DNA of 36,066 nucleotides from Pelargonium nanum (taxonomy: Eukaryota; Streptophyta; Magnoliopsida; Geraniales; Geraniaceae). The notes below the pieces were generated by a model. That model saw only the letters and a program-made list of their open reading frames with translations. It did not search any database and was not told the DNA's origin. Positions 31,901 to 36,066 of this stretch are shown one piece after another. Numbering within the stretch: position 1 is the first letter of the stretch; the number at the start of each line of letters is the position of its first letter. The stretch spans positions 1 through 36,066 of the forward strand of contig JAYMTF010000454.1 in the NCBI GenBank assembly GCA_036897485.1, in the 5' to 3' direction. The translations under genes were made by a program, and so were the position numbers.

Positions 31901-34504
31901 CCTTTCATCCTCATTTTGCAGTAGAATGAATGTATCTCAACTTTCTTCACCTGTATCTATGAGTATACTGTTAAGTGTTAACTAGCATTAGTAATTTATT
32001 ATTATTATTTTATTTTATAAATGTGAATACGGCTGAGTTACATTTTGTGAGTTCTTGTGCAGTTTTCATGCTCTCTCATGTGAATTTGCATCAGTTGATG
32101 TGAGTGACGTGTTGGGAACAGTAAGTTTCTATCATTTGATGTGTGCAATTCAGTTATCCTTATAAATAAAACTTGAAACATCAACCTTCTGCACTTTTTT
32201 TTTGCATTTTTCTTTGCTGTATTTAAATATTTTGCTTACAAACTTTATAGTTTATACTTGGTTTTTCTTACTCTCACATAGTTGCAAGTTGAAAAATCTT
32301 GGTTAAATGAAATTTGTCAATGTAACTTCTACAAGAAACAAGTAATGCGTTCCTACTGATAAGCATAATTTACTTAGTTATTTGAGCTATTTGATTCATA
32401 CATAACGTAGAGCAAGGGGCGTCAAGGTTTGATGATTTTCAATAATCTCGAACTTGTATATTAGGGAAAAAGATTGCTATTTGTCTATCTTCTAAAAGTA
32501 AAATGCATCAGACAATAATATGGTCACAATATTCTGTTACTAAATAGTTGGTTTTGTTGCTTACTCAAAGACAGTAAAAACAAGTCAATCTTTTGTAACA
32601 AAATTTAGCCTATGGATTCCTAAACTCCCAAGTAGTATGGAATAATTTTGGATTTTAAACTATTTAAAATACCACAAAGAAGTTATGATTTGCATGCAGA
32701 CCTTGATGACTGCGTTTCTTTCCAACACTCTGATATGGTGTTTATGATTGATTGAGAGGTTATGGTCAGCAGGGTCTTGAGGGTTTTAGACAAGCCATAA
32801 ACTGAATAAAATGGAGATAAGTGCCTTTGAGCTTATTATGAAGCTATTCACAACATTAAATATTGATAAGGTCATTATACGAAGTAGTCATGTCAATGCT
32901 ATCCACTTGGTTGATAATAGATCTAGTGGCTGTCATAACTTAGAAATATGGGATCACTTGAAAGCCCTTCCATGGGCTGTTGTTTCTCTTGGACTATGGT
33001 GAGCAACCAGCTTGGAGGGCTGAGAGGGATTAAACTATATATGTAATTCCATTGGATATAACAGTCCACTCAGATTGTATCTACTAAGTTGCCTTCACCT
33101 TATCCACTTTCTTTTGTTGTGATACAATTAATTCTTCTTTCCATATCCTATTTTTTGTCTTTTAAAATAAAGTTTAGTCATTATACAGAACAAAATATAC
33201 CAAGCAATTCTATTAATTATTTACATTGTTTGGGACATGTTTTCTAGTAGCATGCATCCTTCTTAAATGCACGCAAGTGCTTTTCCTTGTGTAAACACAT
33301 TTTCTTCATTTTCATGTGTAAGGGCCTGACTTTATGCCCTCTTATTTTCAGAACAGGTTAAATATAACAAAAACACTCCGTAAGTTCTCAATAGATGCAA
33401 ATTTGAATCCAGTTGGCCCCGAGTTTCACTCTGCCCCAGTTGTGACTGAAATTAAGCATGGAGATCATGAAGATGAGGACCATATAGTTGGACCTGGTGA
33501 AGGTTCTGTTCAATTAAGTGATAATACTTTTGACAAAGTAACACATCAGTAAGTATACAGATTCTTATTTTCAAATCTGTGATTATCATGTTCTTATATA
33601 TATATGGTGCATAGTTATTTATGGCGCAAGGCGCAAAATGACGCAAACCCAATCTGGAGCCACGGCGCATGGCGCGCGCCTTTTGAGAACACGGCGCATA
33701 TAGACATTAAATTATGCATATTTAATAAATTCTCATGCTTATTATCAAAAAAATAAATCTCATGCTAAAAAATTATGTAAATAAGTTGATGATAAAATTG
33801 ATATAATTTATACAAGTCATCATCTTTACGCCAAAGATCTAAAACGAAATGTAAAATGTGAAATCTAATCTAAATATCTTAGTATTCATTCTTTTCAAAA
33901 AGAGAATCACTATTTTCAATTTTTCATAAATAATGGCTACTGTTGGTGCTCTTCTTTTGCTCTTTTAGTGTTGTACAGTACCCATAAATAATGACCTTTT
34001 TTTTTCAATGGTGTATTTGCTGCTGGGATTGAGTATTTATAATGGGTATTGTGTTTGTATAATTAAACTTTAAGAATTTGGAAGGTCAAAAGGTTGTGGA
34101 ATAAGGAAAGTCATTGTGATTAAACTTTCCTTTTTTATTTGAAATCTTATTGCTTCAATTATAAGCTAGTAGTATTGAATTAAGGATTTAAATTTGAACT
34201 AAACACAGAAAAAACCCTAATTGCTGTACAGTTTTCATATGGCGCGCCTTTCTTGCGCCTCGTCACGCCACACGCCTCGGCAAATGGCACTCAAATGACA
34301 CGCCTTTAGTAAATCGCCTCGCCACAGATGTCCTATGGCGCCATAGGTGTGCCGCACCGCGCCTTGTGCCATGACGCGCCTTTCATAACTATGATATGGT
34401 GATCACAATTACATGAATACAATATTTAACACATTTAATTTTGCAGGTTTCCAATTGTTGTTGTCAATTTTTATGCTCCTTGGTGCTTTTGGAGCAACCG
34501 TCTG
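28907..34504 (+). CDS. PDIL5-4: PDIL5-3/5-4-type ER membrane thioredoxin protein (5' part)
   Basis: This is a member of the plant PDI-C group, which joins an ERGIC/Erv-type membrane scaffold to a thioredoxin domain in the secretory pathway. Six exons give 180 in-phase codons: 28907-28947, 30116-30206, 30570-30664, 32063-32120, 33352-33548, 34447-34504. The gene continues past the right edge; the family is about 480 residues. Residues 1-25 read MISSSRLKAVDFYRKIPRDL and onward. A membrane segment lies at about 26-45 (SGAGLSIVAALSMVFLFGM), followed by the ERGIC N-terminal domain with IIVDKSSDADFLRIDFNMSF and CEFASVDVSDVLGTN. The thioredoxin domain begins FPIVVVNFYAPWCFWSNRL, with C174-F-W-S177 where classic PDIs have CxxC. 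The Erv-type C-terminal domain is not in the window. Arabidopsis PDIL5-4 is the closest relative I recall; 5-3 cannot be excluded, so the symbol is tentative. Confidence 0.93.
28948..30115 (+). other. PDIL5 intron 1
   Basis: A GT-AG intron of 1,168 bp splitting the Arg codon before KIPRDL. AT- and T-rich; no repeat or gene recognised inside. Confidence 0.75.
30207..30569 (+). other. PDIL5 intron 2
   Basis: A 363-bp T-rich GT-AG intron in phase 0. Nothing else seen in it. Confidence 0.8.
30808..30995 (+). mobile_element. tRNA-derived SINE (Au-like)
   Basis: GACGCAACAGTTAAGGTTG at about 30822 resembles the RNA polymerase III box A of plant Au-type SINEs, and GGTCATGAGTTCGAGT at about 30860 resembles box B. 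The body has ACTCTGCAAATG, as Au-type SINEs do, and it ends in a T-rich tract after TCGCCTTG. Its orientation is the same as the host gene. No clear target duplication was found, so the ends are approximate. Confidence 0.7.
31460..31581 (+). repeat. Tandem duplication, 61-bp unit
   Basis: Copies are 31460-31520 and 31521-31581, beginning AGTTATACATCAATT and ending CCCCTTGAGTTTG, with only two or so differences. Confidence 0.88.
31593..31666 (+). repeat. Tandem duplication, 37-bp unit
   Basis: Copies are 31593-31629 and 31630-31666, beginning ACACATGGTGGTATATTGGA and differing by one base. Confidence 0.88.
32121..33351 (+). other. PDIL5 intron 4
   Basis: A 1,231-bp GT-AG intron in phase 0, AT-rich. 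The stretch at 32811-33002 is open but has no recognisable protein features and is treated as intronic. Confidence 0.7.
33549..34446 (+). other. PDIL5 intron 5 with hAT-like MITE
   Basis: An 898-bp GT-AG intron, most of it a single 784-bp insertion at 33610-34393. Without the insertion and its duplication the intron would be about 106 bp. Confidence 0.8.
33610..34393. mobile_element. hAT-like non-autonomous element, 784 bp
   Basis: Ends CATAGTTATTTATGGCGC and, inverted, CATAGTTATGAAAGGCGC. The target duplication ATATGGTG is present at 33602-33609 and 34394-34401 (8 bp, the hAT length). The outer 100-150 bases on both sides are rich in GGCGC and GCGCC words, while the centre is very AT-rich. 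No coding sequence. Confidence 0.82.
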
Positions 34505-34765
34505 GTGAATCTACTGTCTCCTTTTATTGTTCAAATTTTATCTTAGCTAAAACTTTCTACTCAGTTCACTTTAGTTACCTAAAATGGTTGACATACATAA
34601 TAATGTTGAATTGTTGATGGTTTAGTTGCTACTGATCAGTTCTTTTTGACCGGCCAACTTCCTGTTTGCAGTATAGTTCAACTAACTTCTTTTGATTGGC
34701 GTAATATGAGATCAATCATATTATAGAAGTGACGACTTGTTGCACACTTGTCACCTACAATTGAT

Positions 34766-35930
34766 ATTGTTAATTTTTTTTTATTGTTGTGAATTACTTG
34801 TGATAAGTGATAACTACTAACTAGTACAAGAAAGACTCCTTTATATAAGAGATTTCGATTAGAAATAGGAAACAAGCTAGACTAGTAAATTAAATTAAAC
34901 TTTTCTAAATACAAAATACTTTCTAATTTCACTGACACCCTTCCTAATTCTACTAAATTTAGAATTGAATCTTCACACGCCCCCTCAAGCTGGAGCATGT
35001 AAATCATACCGGTGTGAAAGTTCGGATATTCTTATCAGAGGACTTTGTTGACGTAGTATTGTGTGATCACATGACTCAAGGGACTACGTTTTTGGTAGTA
35101 TGGTCAAATAAAAGGCTCATGGACTTGGTGTGTTCTCATGACTCAAGTACTACGTTTTGGTAGTAGTATGACCAAACGAGAGGTTCAAGGACTTGGTGTT
35201 TCCTCATGACTCAAGGACTACGTTTTGGTGGTATTATGGTCATGCGAGAGGCTAAGGCTTGAAATAACGTAGATTTGGAAAGTAAAAAAATCCGGCCTGC
35301 TTCCTCCAACAAGGCGCGTTGAAGCGCATGACGGCGAAGACGGTGGCTATGAGGACAGAGGGCGACCAGCCAACGCTTTCTGATCACTAGTATCTGGTCA
35401 AACAAAAGAAAGCTCTCAAAATATCAGCTGACTATTACGAGAACATACTCTAGGGTGCTATCAAGACTCATTTCCTTATAAGGTTCTTCAATAGACTTAT
35501 TGGCGTCAGAATGTCATCTTCAATAACAAGTGCAAAACTAAAAGAAAAGAAAGAGAAGAGACTAGGGTTTCTTTATGAGATACCCCCCTCACATGCAAAC
35601 ATACCATGTGTAGGGAGGATGAAAAGAAAAACAATGAATGATTATGATAGTAAATTAATTAATTTTTTATAATGAAATCTTGAAGAAAGAAAAATTATTT
35701 AGACTCTTGAAAAGAAAAAAATTATTGACCAGGCAAGCATCCTAAGGTTGCCGGACGGAAGCTTCAAGAGGCTCTCAAAACAGTGAATTGATAGACTATG
35801 ATATCGTGTTAAATTTAATTTATTGATGTAAATTACTTGTGATAACTAGTACTAGAGACTCCTTTATATATGGGATTTATACTAGAAATAAGAAATAAGC
35901 TAGATTAGGAAATTAAATTAAACTTTCCGA
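34766..35930. mobile_element. LTR-like element with direct terminal repeats (TRIM-like or copia-derived)
   Basis: Two direct repeats of about 125-145 bp, 34766-34910 and 35805-35930, share GAATTACTTGTGATAA / TAAATTACTTGTGATAA, GACTCCTTTATATA and AAATTAAATTAAACTTT in order, starting with TGTTAA. The interior (about 0.9 kb) has CACGCCCCCTCAAGCTGGAG, a phrase often found next to copia elements in plants, and GAATTGATAGACTATGATATCGTG just before the right repeat. No gag or pol was seen. By eye the two repeats are about 80-85% alike, so the insertion is not recent. Confidence 0.5.
35068..35265 (+). repeat. Tandem repeat, about 67-bp unit, three copies
   Basis: ATGACTCAAG occurs at 35071, 35138 and 35206. 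Each is followed by GACTACGTTTTGGTAGTA-like sequence and TGGTCAAA / TGACCAAA, with GGACTTGGTGT at the end of the first two units. The copies have diverged by small indels. It lies inside the LTR-like element. Confidence 0.8.
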
Positions 35931-36066
35931 ACAAACAAACAAACCATCTCTGGTTTTGAAAAAAAAGAGGTCTTCCTCTCCTTCGTGAGTGTTACCAAAC
36001 TAGGGTTTGGAGTGGTGAAGAAGTGACGGCGGCTAGGGTTTCGGGAGGAGGTGAGGGAGGTAGTAG

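Larger units (their letters stand above)
30665..32062 (+). other. PDIL5 intron 3 with SINE and Stowaway insertions
   Basis: A 1,398-bp intron, GT-AG, splitting the Ser codon before FHALSCEF. It contains a tRNA-derived SINE (about 30808-30995) and a Stowaway-type MITE (31381-31730). Confidence 0.8.
34505..36066 (+). other. Start of PDIL5 intron 6 (runs past the edge)
   Basis: The donor GTGAAT is at 34505. The expected next coding words of this family (KPSWEKA) are not found before position 36066, so the intron is longer than 1.5 kb. It is largely an LTR-like direct-repeat element plus a tandem repeat. The last 100 bases (GTGACGGCGGCTAGGG and on) are GC-richer and may begin another repeat or captured segment. 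Confidence 0.6.

Noticed and set aside
32811..33002. 63-codon frame in PDIL5 intron 4 as an extra exon
   Set aside because: The exons on either side join in phase without it and match the family directly.
35071..35265. CRISPR-like array
   Set aside because: The three 67-bp units are contiguous tandem repeats without unique spacers, in a plant nuclear intron.

Overview
The window is nuclear DNA from a flowering plant, most likely a eudicot. It is AT-rich, its genes have GT-AG introns, and it holds plant-specific families (CC-NB-ARC-LRR, CYP706-type P450, PDI-C/PDIL5) plus plant mobile elements (MULE, Stowaway, copia, plant SINEs). The species cannot be named from the sequence. There are no operons or CRISPR arrays, and I recognised no tRNA or rRNA gene. 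All splice sites below were placed by eye from GT-AG borders, reading phase and family resemblance.

Layout: (1) 1-1866 is repeat-derived flank ending in a MULE-type terminal repeat. (2) 1867-4698 (+) is a single-exon CC-NB-ARC-LRR immune receptor of 943 residues. (3) About 5324-6520 is a copia remnant: a putative LTR end, a degenerate primer-binding site and a broken gag. (4) 6728-11754 (-) is a complete eight-exon gene for mitochondrial electron transfer flavoprotein alpha (ETFA, 359 residues). (5) 12658-18292 is a complete Mutator-like element (MULE) of 5,635 bp with terminal inverted repeats of about 185 bp and a perfect 9-bp target duplication. It carries a minus-strand MuDR-type transposase gene whose N-terminal half is broken and whose catalytic part is largely open, and a Stowaway MITE is nested in it. 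(6) 18293-22937 is gene-poor: a MITE, repeat fragments, a hairpin, an unidentified exon-like piece and a fragment resembling CACTA-associated transposases. (7) 22938-25247 (-) is a complete two-exon cytochrome P450 of CYP706 type (524 residues). (8) About 26180-27815 is a non-autonomous MULE or Pack-MULE-like element holding a GC-rich segment, a nested SINE-like insertion with an 18-bp target duplication, and a 34-bp-arm hairpin. (9) From 28907 (+) runs the 5' part (six exons, 180 codons) of a PDIL5-3/5-4 type ER membrane thioredoxin protein that continues past the right edge. Its introns hold a SINE, a Stowaway MITE with internal duplications, a hAT-like MITE and an LTR-like direct-repeat element.

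The host genes are unrelated in function: pathogen sensing, mitochondrial electron transfer, specialised oxidation and secretory-pathway membrane traffic or folding. What ties the window together is layered transposon insertion. The best-supported unusual object is the MULE, with its target duplication intact and its transposase partly decayed. I found no convincing new multi-gene system.
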